Assembly: GCF_035989285.1 (NCBI RefSeq)
Contig: NZ_CP108513.1
Coordinates: 1,240,001-1,304,000 of the forward strand
Reading direction: 5' to 3'
Length of the DNA: 64,000 nt
Origin: Streptomyces sp. NBC_01235
GTDB lineage: Bacteria; Actinomycetota; Actinomycetes; Streptomycetales; Streptomycetaceae
In this document: piece after piece, positions 1 through 8,267 of the stretch
Numbering within the stretch: the stretch's first letter is position 1
How the letters are laid out: the number at the start of each line of letters is the position of its first letter
The notes under the pieces: generated by a model
Database searches by the model: none
Told to the model about the DNA's origin: nothing
The model's input: only the letters and a program-made list of their open reading frames with translations
Program-made: the position numbers and the translations under genes

Positions 1-887
1 TGCCCGGCCAGTGCCATGAACGCGATCAGCAGCACCACGCTTCCGGCCGTGAACCCGGGCTGCCGGAAGAGCCGCAGGTCCAGGCTGGGCGCCGGGGACC
101 TGCGCTGACCGGCCACGAAGGCGGTGAGCAGCGCGCCGCCCAGGACGAGGGGCAGCAGGACGTGGAGCCCGTGCGCGCTCCGGCCGTTGCCGAGCTCGAT
201 GACGCCGTAGACCACGCCGCCGAGGCCGAGGACCGACAGCGCGAGGCCCGGCAGGTCGAGCACCCTGCGCCTGGGGCCCTTCAGCGCGGGCACCACGGCC
301 ACCACGCCGGCCAGACACAGGGCCACGATCGGCACGTTGACCAGGAAGACCGAACCCCACCAGAAGTGGCTGAGCAGTGCTCCGCCCACGACCGGGCCGA
401 CGGCCACGCCCAGACCGCTGGACGAGCTCCAGATGGCGATGGCGCGGGTGCGTTTCTCCTCAGGGGTGCTCTGAACGATCACCGAGAGGGTCGCCGGCAT
501 CAGCAGCGCGCTGCCCGCGCCCATGAAGGCGCGCGCCACGATCAGCCAGGCCGCGTTCCCGGCGAACGCGCCGGCCCCGGAGGCGGCGCCGAACAGCGCC
601 AGTCCGGCGAGGAGTGTGGTCCGCGGGCCGAAGCGGTCGGCGAGCGCGCCGCCCGCGAAGAGGGTGCCGGCGAAGACCAGGGTGTAGGCGCTCGCCACCC
701 ACTCCAGCTCGGCGGGGGTCGCGCCCAGTCCCTCGGCCGGGTCGGCCAGCGTGGTGACCGCGACGTTGAGGATCGAGGTGTCCAGCCAGATCAGCATCTG
801 GGCGCAGACGACGACCAGGAGGACGGGCCAGGACCGGGGGGCCGCGACCGGTGTCCTGGCCTCTTCGGTGCGGCTCACGGCGCTCAC
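1..887 (-). CDS. MFS drug exporter, DHA2 family (partial, 3' end outside window)
   Basis: This reading frame is open to the left edge, so the C-terminus is missing. The visible ~295 residues are a 14-helix type (DHA2) major facilitator. After a short polar N-terminus comes a first helix with the family-typical LIWLDTSILNVA, then loop motif A (GGALADRFGPR) and motif C-like glycines (SGLGVAVGPVVGG) in helix 5. The GTG at 887 overlaps the stop of the upstream lyase gene (GTGA), so it is the last visible gene of the biosynthetic operon and probably translationally coupled. A second in-frame GTG at 878 is possible. DHA2 pumps in such positions usually export the cluster product or confer self-resistance to it. 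Substrate assignment is inference. Confidence 0.85.
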   Translation of the reverse strand, partial: MSAVSRTEEARTPVAAPRSWPVLLVVVCAQMLIWLDTSILNVAVTTLADPAEGLGATPAELEWVASAYTLVFAGTLFAGGALADRFGPRTTLLAGLALFGAASGAGAFAGNAAWLIVARAFMGAGSALLMPATLSVIVQSTPEEKRTRAIAIWSSSSGLGVAVGPVVGGALLSHFWWGSVFLVNVPIVALCLAGVVAVVPALKGPRRRVLDLPGLALSVLGLGGVVYGVIELGNGRSAHGLHVLLPLVLGGALLTAFVAGQRRSPAPSLDLRLFRQPGFTAGSVVLLIAFMALAG

Positions 888-2344
888 CGGGCGCCCCCTT
901 CGCGCGTCGGGACGGTGACGTCGGCATCCCCGTATCCGCCCACGTATCCGCGCCCGTATCCGCGCAGTGCCCGCTCGACCAACGCGTCGGCCGCGCCCGT
1001 GTACCGGGCCGGGTCGAGGAGTTCCGCGAGCCGGTCCGGGGTGAAGCGGGCCGACAGTTCGGGATGGGCGGACAGCACCTCGGCGAGGGGACGTCCGCTG
1101 CCGTCGGCCTCGGCCGCGGCGGCGGTCAGCAGCTTCTTCGCCCGCGCCCTGCCGAGCGCCGGGGCGAGCGCCGCCGTCAGCCGTTCGGTGAGGATGGCGC
1201 CGCCGGTCAGTTCCAGGTTGGCGCGCATCCGGTCCGGGTGGACGACCAGCCCCTCCGCGAGCTCCACGGCGGTGTGCGCGGCACCGCCCGTCAGGCGCAG
1301 CGCCTCCCGGAGCGGCTGCCACTCGGCGTGCCACGCCCCGGCGGGCCGCTCGTCCTCGGCGAGCATGCACTGGGCGAGGACGAGGGCGTGCGCGGGGACC
1401 TGCCGGGCGGCCGACACGATGAGCGTGGCGAGCGCGGGATTACGCTTCTGCGGCATGGCGGAGGAGGCCCCGCGCCCGGCGGCCACCGGCTCGGACACCT
1501 CACCGATCTCGGTGCGCGAGAGCGTCTGCACATCGAGCGCGAACTTCCCGAGCGCCCCGGTGACCAACTGGAGCACCGCCCCCAGGTCCGCGACGGGCGT
1601 GCGCGCGGTGTGCCAGGGGATCACCGGTTCGGCCAGGTCGAGCGCCTGCGCGAACGGCCTCAGCAGTTCCACCGCGTCCTCGCTCTTCCCGCCGTCCAGT
1701 GCCGCGTACTCGCCGTACGCGGCGAGGGTGCCGGCCGCGCCGCCGAGCTGGGCCGGGAGGGCGGACGCGAGCGCCCGTACGCGGGCCAGGGCGTCGGCGA
1801 CCAGCTGGAGCCAGCCGGCCGCCTTGAGACCGAGGGTGGTGGGCACCGCGTGCTGGGTCAGGGTGCGCCCGGCCAGCACGGTGTGGCGGTGGGTGGCGGC
1901 CAGCGTGGCGAGGGCGGCGCGGACGCGTTCCAGGTCGGCGGCGATCAGGGCGAGCACCCGGCGGGCGACCAGCATGGCCGCCGAGTCGAGGATGTCCTGG
2001 CTGGTGGATCCGCGGTGCACGTACTCGGCCGCGGCCGGCTCCTGGGCGGCGACCACCTCGGTGAAGGCGGTGACCAGTGCGACCACCGGGTTGGCCGTGG
2101 CCCGTGCCGCGCGGGCGAGGGCGACCGGGTCCAGCCGGTCCGCACGGGCCGCCGAGGCGATCGCCTCCGCCGCGGCGGCCGGGGTGAGCCCGACGGCGCA
2201 CTGGGCCCGCACCAGGGCCACTTCGGCGTCCAGCATGGCCTGGAGCCACGCCTCGTCGGTCACCTCGGCCGCGGCCGGCGTGTCCGCCCAGGTGGGGGCG
2301 AGCAGGCCCGCGTCGGTGCCCACGGACAGCGCGTTCACGCTCAT
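884..2344 (-). CDS. creD-like: Nitrosuccinate lyase-like enzyme, fumarase/aspartase superfamily (CreD-like)
   Basis: The 486-aa protein belongs to the fumarase/argininosuccinate/adenylosuccinate lyase superfamily, shown by the signature GASSAMPQKRNP near residues 292-303 and a GSTSQD motif near residue 120. By sequence alone it resembles 3-carboxy-cis,cis-muconate cycloisomerase. The gene immediately upstream is a CreE-like flavoprotein. In cremeomycin and related pathways that pair converts L-aspartate to nitrosuccinate (CreE), which CreD splits to fumarate and nitrous acid. No other protocatechuate-pathway genes are nearby, which favours the nitrosuccinate role. The ATG at 2344 follows an AGGGAG ribosome site. 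The longer upstream open frame overlaps the CreE gene and is not used. The stop overlaps the exporter start. Confidence 0.8.
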   Translation of the reverse strand: MSVNALSVGTDAGLLAPTWADTPAAAEVTDEAWLQAMLDAEVALVRAQCAVGLTPAAAAEAIASAARADRLDPVALARAARATANPVVALVTAFTEVVAAQEPAAAEYVHRGSTSQDILDSAAMLVARRVLALIAADLERVRAALATLAATHRHTVLAGRTLTQHAVPTTLGLKAAGWLQLVADALARVRALASALPAQLGGAAGTLAAYGEYAALDGGKSEDAVELLRPFAQALDLAEPVIPWHTARTPVADLGAVLQLVTGALGKFALDVQTLSRTEIGEVSEPVAAGRGASSAMPQKRNPALATLIVSAARQVPAHALVLAQCMLAEDERPAGAWHAEWQPLREALRLTGGAAHTAVELAEGLVVHPDRMRANLELTGGAILTERLTAALAPALGRARAKKLLTAAAAEADGSGRPLAEVLSAHPELSARFTPDRLAELLDPARYTGAADALVERALRGYGRGYVGGYGDADVTVPTREGGAR

Positions 2345-2367
2345 CGACTCCCTACGTTCCCTGTGTC

Positions 2368-4335
2368 TCATGTCTGATGTGTCGTCAAAGAAGCGGAGAG
2401 CGACGGCGCTTCGGCCGCCGGAAGCAGCAGGACCGCCCGTGCGATCGCGTCGGAGTCCTCCAGCGTCACCGAGCCGACGCCGGGCCTGACCCCGACCGCC
2501 GTCACCCAGCGCACTCCCTCCGTCGGCACGCCGAACGCGTACCGGCGCGGGTGCGCCCGGCCCGCCGCGTCCACCAGCCGGGGCGGGCCGCCGGTCACGG
2601 CCAGCCCGCCCGTCTCGTGACCGCCCAGCCGGTACGGAACGCAGGCACCGGCCGCGAGAAGCGCCCTGAGCAGGGGGTTGGCGCTGCGCCGCAGGTCGAC
2701 GTCGGGCAGCCGTGCCTCGATCAGCGCGCCGACCCGCACCGGCGGCTCGGACACCAGTTCCGCGTCCACCAGGAATCCTCGCTCGCTCGCGGAGGGCCGT
2801 ACCCGCATCCCCGGACCTACGACGTGCAGCGTCCCGGCCTCGACCAGCGCGATCAGCTGCTCGATCCGGAAGGCCGGCGGCCCGATCGAGGTGAAGGCGT
2901 TCAACGGCGTGTACCAGCCGGCCAGTTCGCCGGCGTACGACTCGCCGGAGACGCCACCGTGGTCGACCGCCAGCCTGATCTCGTTGCGCAGGTCCCGCAG
3001 GGCGTCCAGCGCTGCCTTCAGCGGCCCGTTCACGTTGCCCAGCCTGGCCTCGGCGAGATCCCGCCGCAGGTACTCCAGCAGCCAGTTCCGGAAGTCGTCG
3101 CGGCCGGCGAAGGCGCGCTCGCCGTACGGGCGCTCGATCCGCTGCCAGTTCCACCGCTCGCCGCGCGGCACGGCGTACCGGTCCAGCAGGTCCTCCTCGG
3201 GACACCGGCCCGCGAGCGTGAGCCGTACGAACTCCTCGGCGGCCCAGGTCCCGTGGGCGGCCCGGATCCACGCCCGGTGGTAGACGGTGCGCACCTCACG
3301 GTCGATCAGCGGCCAGATCCCCTCGCGGAAGGTGACGGGCCGTCCGTCGTCCGCGCGCCGACGCAGCCCGGCGATGATCTCCTGGGTCAGGAAGCGGGGG
3401 TGGTGGCGGCCGAACGCGCCCTTCTCGTTCTCGCCCCGGGCGTGGTACGGCACACCGCGCCGCGAACCGGCGTACAGCATCGGCTCGTTGCCGCTCGGGA
3501 GGTACACGAGGCCGGTCTCGCTCTCCTTGAACGTGCCGCCGCGGCCCTCGGTGAGCAGTGCCAGGTGGTCGAAGAAGTTCAGCCCGAGGCCGCGCAGGAC
3601 GACCGGTGTGCCCGGCGCGATCCCCTCCAGTGCGGCGTCCGCCGGGTTGCCGGGCCCCACGTAGGTGAGACCGTGCCGGGCGGCGAAGTCGGCCGGCTCG
3701 CGTTCGTCCCGGTCGGGGACCAGCTCCCCGTGGCCGAGGGCCAGCACCACCGAGTCCATCCCGGCCAGCCGGACGCCGTTCTCCAGCGTCACCGTCTGCC
3801 GCCCGTCGGAGGCGTCGTCCAGCGCGACCGCGGTCGACCGGTGCGTGTGGACCGTCACCTCCTCGGGCGCGGTGCGTAACAGGTGCCGGAACACCCACTC
3901 CAGGTAGTGGCCGTGGAAAGCCCGGGTCGGATAGGTGTCCGGGCCGAGCCGCCGCGCCTCGTCCAGGACCCGGTCCGGGTGGTCGCCGGTGCCCTGCGCG
4001 ATCATGCGCGCCCACGCGTACAGGCTGGGCCCCGCTACGGACGGGCCCACGCAGTCCACACTGTCGTCGGTGAACAGGGTCACCTGGGAGGCGACCGTGT
4101 TCATCAGCAGCTCGCCCGGCTGACCGGTGCGCCACACCGCGCCCGGACCGGGCGGGTACGGGTCCACGAGGTGCACCGCGACCGGCCGGCCGGTGCCTGC
4201 CGCGTTGGCACAGATCCGCTCCAGGACGGAGAGCCCGCGCGGACCGGCGCCGACGACACCGATCGCGAGGGCGCCCCCGGTTCCTGCCCGCCCGGTCCGA
4301 GCCGTCCGTCCTGACTGTCCTGACCGTCCTGTCAT
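2368..4335 (-). CDS. creE-like: FAD-dependent aspartate N-monooxygenase-like protein (CreE-like)
   Basis: This 655-aa flavoprotein starts with a disordered Gly/Arg/Thr-rich stretch of ~27 residues, followed by a dinucleotide-binding motif (GVVGAGPRGLSVLERI). Next comes a segment (MNTVASQVTLFTDDS) and an internal Rossmann-like ALGHG motif, as in the FAD/NAD(P)-binding proteins that include CreE. CreE oxidises the amino group of L-aspartate stepwise to nitrosuccinate using NADPH and O2. The lyase that would consume the product begins 23 nt downstream. The ATG at 4335 overlaps the stop of the epimerase-family gene (ATGA). The open frame extends upstream but has no supporting start. Function is inferred from the pairing with the CreD-like lyase. 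Confidence 0.8.
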   Translation of the reverse strand: MTGRSGQSGRTARTGRAGTGGALAIGVVGAGPRGLSVLERICANAAGTGRPVAVHLVDPYPPGPGAVWRTGQPGELLMNTVASQVTLFTDDSVDCVGPSVAGPSLYAWARMIAQGTGDHPDRVLDEARRLGPDTYPTRAFHGHYLEWVFRHLLRTAPEEVTVHTHRSTAVALDDASDGRQTVTLENGVRLAGMDSVVLALGHGELVPDRDEREPADFAARHGLTYVGPGNPADAALEGIAPGTPVVLRGLGLNFFDHLALLTEGRGGTFKESETGLVYLPSGNEPMLYAGSRRGVPYHARGENEKGAFGRHHPRFLTQEIIAGLRRRADDGRPVTFREGIWPLIDREVRTVYHRAWIRAAHGTWAAEEFVRLTLAGRCPEEDLLDRYAVPRGERWNWQRIERPYGERAFAGRDDFRNWLLEYLRRDLAEARLGNVNGPLKAALDALRDLRNEIRLAVDHGGVSGESYAGELAGWYTPLNAFTSIGPPAFRIEQLIALVEAGTLHVVGPGMRVRPSASERGFLVDAELVSEPPVRVGALIEARLPDVDLRRSANPLLRALLAAGACVPYRLGGHETGGLAVTGGPPRLVDAAGRAHPRRYAFGVPTEGVRWVTAVGVRPGVGSVTLEDSDAIARAVLLLPAAEAPSLSASLTTHQT

Positions 4336-5258
4336 TCCCGGCCCAGCCCGTCGCGCCAGCTCGGCCGCTGCGGCTTCCAGCCGAGCGTCGTACGGGCCCG
4401 GTCGCCCGCCGCTCCGCGTGCCGTGGTGAGCTGATGGGTCATGAACCAGCCCAGCAGCCGGGGCGCGAGTGCCGCCGGGATCGTGCGCGGGGGCGGGGCG
4501 CCGAGCGTGCGGGCGTAGTGCGGCAGCCACTGGGCGGCCGGGGCCGGTTCGTCGTCCGTCACGTGGAGGACACCGGTGGCCTCCGACTCGACGGCGGCGA
4601 CGGCCGCTCCCACGGCGTCCTCCACATGCAGGAAGGACGTGATTCCGGCCCCGCCCTCGGGCAGCGGGAACTTCCCGGCCAGCACGCGCTGCCCGGTCCC
4701 GCCGTCCCGGGCGTACGCGGTGCCGGGGCCGTACAGGGTGCCGTACCGCAGCACCAGGCCCGCGAGGTCGGGGCCGCCGTCCAGGACCAGCCGCTCCAGT
4801 TCGGCGGCGGCCCGTACGGTGGCGGCCCAGCCCGGGTCCGGGGCGTCCACGTACAGCGGCGCGTCCTCGTCGAGGACCGCGGGCCCGGCGGGGGCGGCGG
4901 CGAAGGCGATGGACTGTGCGACCAGCCGTCGGGCACCGGCCGCCCGGGCCGCCTCGACCAGATGGGCCGTGCCCTCGGTGCGCAGCCGCGCGGTCTGCGC
5001 GAAGGCTTCCGGAGGGTCGTCGCGCAGCAGGCGCAGCGCCGACAACTGGTGGACGACCACCTCGGGCCGGACGGCCGACACCGCCGACAGCACGGCCTCG
5101 CGGTCGAGGGCGTCGGCGACGACGACCTCGTCCGCGTCCGGGGCGTCGGCCCGGGACCGCTCACGCACCAGCGCGCCGACCTGGTGGCCGCGCGCTCGCA
5201 GGGCGCCCACCAGCGGACGTCCGACCACTCCGGTGGCCCCGGCGACGAGTATCCGCAC
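4332..5258 (-). CDS. NAD(P)-dependent epimerase/dehydratase-fold oxidoreductase
   Basis: This 308-aa extended-SDR protein has an N-terminal cofactor motif GATGVVG at residues 7-13. It lacks a clean YxxxK pair: the region that should hold it reads LRYGTLYGPG, near residue 170. It could act as a reductase on the diazonium or diazo intermediate (hydride substitution, as proposed for NADPH-dependent partners in avenalumic acid-type pathways), or as the ketoreductase otherwise missing from this operon. The sequence cannot decide between these. The start is a GTG at 5258 preceded by GGAGGG. It follows the DUF6125-like gene by 3 nt and overlaps the CreE-like gene by 4 nt. Confidence 0.72.
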   Translation of the reverse strand: MRILVAGATGVVGRPLVGALRARGHQVGALVRERSRADAPDADEVVVADALDREAVLSAVSAVRPEVVVHQLSALRLLRDDPPEAFAQTARLRTEGTAHLVEAARAAGARRLVAQSIAFAAAPAGPAVLDEDAPLYVDAPDPGWAATVRAAAELERLVLDGGPDLAGLVLRYGTLYGPGTAYARDGGTGQRVLAGKFPLPEGGAGITSFLHVEDAVGAAVAAVESEATGVLHVTDDEPAPAAQWLPHYARTLGAPPPRTIPAALAPRLLGWFMTHQLTTARGAAGDRARTTLGWKPQRPSWRDGLGRE

Positions 5259-5261
5259 GGC

Positions 5262-5816
5262 TCAGCCCTCCGTCGTGGACGGGGCGGGGGTGGCGACCCG
5301 CATCAGCAGACGGCACGCCTTGTCGCCGTCGCGCAGACAGCTCTCGGCCCGGTTCTCCGTCAGAGTCACCCCGAGCCCCTCGGACCAGCCGGCGTGGATG
5401 TCGGTGCACGGACACCGGTAGCCGTCCAGCGAACCGGCCATCCGCACCATGGTCACGGCGAAGTTCCGCCGCAACGTGAGCACGATGGTGTCGTCGCCCT
5501 CCACCTCGGTGGAGGCGTTGCGCAGTTCCGGCGGGAACATCCGGTCACCGCACTCGTCGTAGCGGCGGCGCAGCTCCTCCAGGTCCTTGCCGGTGTCCCC
5601 GCTGTCGGGGAGCGCACCGCAGAGGCGGGTCACGCGCTGGGCCACGTGCAGGGCGACCTTGCGCAGGGCCTCGGCGTTGATCTCGTTCGCGGCCTGCTGT
5701 CCGAAACGCGCGGCCACCCCCTGGTACCAGTGGGCGTCGTGTTGCCACCACAGCCGGTACGCCTCCCCCGCCCGGGCGCGGTGGTTGACGCCGTCGGTGT
5801 CCGTGTTCGTGCTCAT
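5262..5816 (-). CDS. Small Cys-containing protein, DUF6125 / ATC-hydrolase-like
   Basis: The protein has 184 residues and no signal peptide. The N-terminal half has the pattern YRLWWQHDAHWYQGVAARFG followed by a helical region rich in Ala and Arg (ANEINAEALRKVALHVAQR). The C-terminal half carries cysteines in YRCPCTDIHAGW and SCLRDGDKACRLLM. This resembles the DUF6125/L-2-amino-thiazoline-4-carboxylate hydrolase-like group, but the assignment is from memory of motif shape and is tentative. The ATG at 5816 overlaps the stop of the AMP ligase gene (ATGA) and follows AAGGAG. It sits between the putative diazotase and the oxidoreductase, so a role in handling the diazo or amino-aryl intermediate is plausible but unproven. 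The much longer open frame on this strand is spurious. Confidence 0.6.
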   Translation of the reverse strand: MSTNTDTDGVNHRARAGEAYRLWWQHDAHWYQGVAARFGQQAANEINAEALRKVALHVAQRVTRLCGALPDSGDTGKDLEELRRRYDECGDRMFPPELRNASTEVEGDDTIVLTLRRNFAVTMVRMAGSLDGYRCPCTDIHAGWSEGLGVTLTENRAESCLRDGDKACRLLMRVATPAPSTTEG

Positions 5817-7495
5817 GCGTGCTGCTCCTTGGCGGCGAACCTGTCGCGCATCACTCGTTTGAGAACCTTGCCGGTGGCGCCCTTGGCCACGTCGTCCGGC
5901 TTCATCCGCAGGGCCCGGGTCACCGGCGGGAATCCGGCGCCCGCCAGGACGGTGTTGACCCGCCCGGTCCACACCTCGTCCCTGTCGTCGCCGTCGTCGC
6001 CGCTCTCCTCGCCGTTCTCGTCTGCGAGTTGGAGCAGCGCGTACGCCTCGGCCTCCCCGTCGCCGTCCCAGTCCGCCCGGACGCCGTCCGGAGCGACGCC
6101 GACGACCGTGCAGTCGGCCAGTTCGGGCAGTTCGGCCAGGAGGAGTTCCTCGGTGCGGGTGCTGAAGACGATCCCGTCGCGGGTGCGGACGGTGTCCGGT
6201 GCCCGGTCGAGGTGGTAGAAGTTGCCGTCCTCGTCCTGGTGGGCGAGGTCCCCGGTGAGCCAGTAGCCGCCGAGCCGCATCCGGTTCCAGGTCAGCGAGT
6301 CGTTCCAGTAACCGGGCGTGAGGGTCGGCGACTTCAGGCCGAGGCGGCCGATCCGCCCCGGCGGCAGCGGGGTGCCGTCCTCGGCGAGCACGGCGGCCTC
6401 GGCGAAACTGATCGGCTTGCCCACGCAGCGCGAGTAGGCCGAGGTGTCCTTGGTGTGCCGGTTGTGGAAGACGGAGTAGCCGGCCTCCGAGGAGCCGAGC
6501 CCGTCCACGAAGACCGAGCCGTCCACCCGGACGCGGCTCAGGTCCCGGCGGATCTCCAGGTGGCTGCCGTGCCGGACGAGGGCCCTGATGTGCGCCTCGT
6601 GCGCCGCGTCGCCGGTGTTGAACCACACCTGCACGCTGGACAGGTCACGGCTCGTCAGGTCCTCGGCGGCCATCTCGCCGAACGTGCCGGCGAAGGCCAG
6701 CACGGTGGTCGGCCGGAACTCCTCGACGGCGTCGAGCACTTCGCCGCCGCGCTGGCTGGAGAGGAGTTTGATGTCGGTGCGCAGCAGCAGGCAGTAGAGC
6801 AGCGTGGCCACCATGGCGTTGTGCGCGCCCGGCAGCCCGACCAGGGTGCGCTCCATGTCGGTGCCGGTGGAGTAGCGCAGCCGGTGCAACTGCGCGTACA
6901 TCAGCGTGCGGTGGGTGTGCGGCACGCCCTTGGGCATGCCGGTGGTGCCGGAGGAGTGCGAGATGAGCACCGGGTCGGTCGGGTGGTGTCGGTAGGGGTA
7001 CGCCGCCGGCAGCGACGCGCGGTGCTCGGGGCGGATGTCGTCGGCGGTGACGCGGAAGCCGAGCCCGGAGTCCGCCAGTACCTCCCGGTGGGCGCGGTCC
7101 GTGAACGCGCCGACCGCGCCCTGCCGGCGTACGTACTCCCCGGCGATCTCCGGGGCCAGATTGCCGTTGACGAACGAGGGAATCGCGCCGAGGGAGGTCA
7201 GCGCCAGGAAGTTCACCGCGAACTCGGCGCTGGAGGAGGAGTGGACGGCGACCGGGTCGCGGGGCCGCACGCCCTGTGCGGCGTACCAGCCCGCGTACGT
7301 CTCGACGACCTCGTGCAGCCGTCCGAGCGTCAGCGCCTCGGGGCGGCTGCCGTCCGGCGCGTGCCAGCCGCCGTCCGTGCGCAGCACGGTTTCGTCGAGC
7401 GGACGGCCGTACGCCTTCAGTCGCTCCAGGACGTTGCCGGCGCCCAGTTCGGTGTCGGAGCAGATCCGTGCCCGCTCCTGCCTACTGATGAGCAT
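5813..7495 (-). CDS. AMP-dependent ligase, candidate ATP-dependent diazotase (CreM/AvaA6-like)
   Basis: This 560-aa member of the ANL adenylating superfamily has the P-loop motif SHSSGTTGMPKG near residue 190, an ALR-like GYWLTGD with nearby acidic residues, and the C-terminal catalytic lysine in GATGKVLKR. An acidic Glu/Asp-rich insertion (about residues 500-520) lies before the C-terminal domain. The operon contains a second, better carrier-protein-loading ligase at 10,043. In cremeomycin and avenalumic-type pathways an ANL enzyme couples nitrite to an aryl amine using ATP to give a diazo group. The presence of CreD/CreE-like genes makes that the leading interpretation here. The start at 7495 overlaps the CLF-like gene by 14 nt. 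Confidence 0.75.
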   Translation of the reverse strand: MLISRQERARICSDTELGAGNVLERLKAYGRPLDETVLRTDGGWHAPDGSRPEALTLGRLHEVVETYAGWYAAQGVRPRDPVAVHSSSSAEFAVNFLALTSLGAIPSFVNGNLAPEIAGEYVRRQGAVGAFTDRAHREVLADSGLGFRVTADDIRPEHRASLPAAYPYRHHPTDPVLISHSSGTTGMPKGVPHTHRTLMYAQLHRLRYSTGTDMERTLVGLPGAHNAMVATLLYCLLLRTDIKLLSSQRGGEVLDAVEEFRPTTVLAFAGTFGEMAAEDLTSRDLSSVQVWFNTGDAAHEAHIRALVRHGSHLEIRRDLSRVRVDGSVFVDGLGSSEAGYSVFHNRHTKDTSAYSRCVGKPISFAEAAVLAEDGTPLPPGRIGRLGLKSPTLTPGYWNDSLTWNRMRLGGYWLTGDLAHQDEDGNFYHLDRAPDTVRTRDGIVFSTRTEELLLAELPELADCTVVGVAPDGVRADWDGDGEAEAYALLQLADENGEESGDDGDDRDEVWTGRVNTVLAGAGFPPVTRALRMKPDDVAKGATGKVLKRVMRDRFAAKEQHA

Positions 7496-8267
7496 GGGGG
7501 TCGCTCTCGTTTCTGTCGGCGGTGAGGAGGAAGGCGCAGGGCACGAGGCGGTGGCTGCCGCCGTCCCGCAGCAGCCTCCGGTGGGCGGCTGCCAGATCGA
7601 ACAGGCCCTGGACGCTTCCGGGATGCCGGAGGTCGTCGCCGTACGGGGGAACCCTGTCCCAGGCGACGGTCACCGGTGCGCCGGCGTCGGCACGGCCGAG
7701 CAGCACCGCCGCCGCGAGGCCCGCGGACGCGGGGAGGTCGGGCACCGGACGGCCGCTGTCGGCGGTCAGTTCCCGGTGCACTGCCGTCGTCCGCGCGCCG
7801 CCGCCGAGTTCCACGCCCAGTACCAGGACGCGGTCCAGTTCCGGGTCCTCCAGCAACAGGTCGGCCAGGGCGAGGAGTTCGGCCACCGGGTCGTCGAAGG
7901 TGGAGACGCTGAACATCTGCCCCGTGATCCCGAACTCCCGGCTGGTGTGACCCAGTACGGAGTTGGGGGTGGCCTGCATGAACAGCAGCGGGTTGTGCAC
8001 CTTCCCGGAGACCACGCGGCTGCTGGCCAGGTCGGCGGTGGTGGTGTCACCGGCCAGGCTGGCCAGCGCCACCGCGGTGCGTGTGCCGTCGCCGGGCCGC
8101 TCGGTCAGACACCGGCGGCTCACCTCGTAGGCGAGCGGGCTGAAGGCGGACTCCACGAAGCCGGGCAGCCTGGGCAGCGCGATGTCGTCGTCGCGCCCGG
8201 TGCCGTGGGTGGCCGTGGCCGTGGCGAGGACGCCGAGCGCGGAGCGCGACAGGGGCTTGGTCGTCAC
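7482..8267 (-). CDS. Short beta-ketoacyl synthase-like chain-length factor
   Basis: The 261-aa protein is a shortened thiolase-fold partner of the adjacent ketosynthase. It contains a KS-like segment (FMQATPNSVLGHTSREFG) where a catalytic KS would have its nucleophile, but no active-site cysteine. The length and motif match the Ketoacyl-synt_2/chain-length-factor-like proteins of polyene and cinnamoyl-type type II PKSs. It would form a heterodimer with the KS and limit the number of extensions. The GTG at 8267 overlaps the KS stop (GTGA). The longer open frame upstream runs into the KS gene and is not used. Function is inferred from pairing. Confidence 0.75.
   Translation of the reverse strand: MTTKPLSRSALGVLATATATHGTGRDDDIALPRLPGFVESAFSPLAYEVSRRCLTERPGDGTRTAVALASLAGDTTTADLASSRVVSGKVHNPLLFMQATPNSVLGHTSREFGITGQMFSVSTFDDPVAELLALADLLLEDPELDRVLVLGVELGGGARTTAVHRELTADSGRPVPDLPASAGLAAAVLLGRADAGAPVTVAWDRVPPYGDDLRHPGSVQGLFDLAAAHRRLLRDGGSHRLVPCAFLLTADRNESDPHAHQ

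Noticed and set aside
884..2344. 3-carboxy-cis,cis-muconate cycloisomerase (protocatechuate catabolism) for the lyase
   Set aside because: No other pca genes are near, and the immediate partner is a CreE-like flavoprotein. The superfamily signature alone cannot separate the two roles, so this remains the fallback.
162..2489. Long plus-strand open frame of 775 codons opposite the lyase and exporter
   Set aside because: Composition is Ala/Arg/Ser-rich with no recognisable domain. It is antisense to clearly homologous genes; such frames arise from GC bias.
5262..6626. 454-codon open frame running upstream of the DUF6125-like gene
   Set aside because: Everything upstream of 5,816 is a shadow of the AMP ligase gene. 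The real start is the ATG overlapping the ligase stop.
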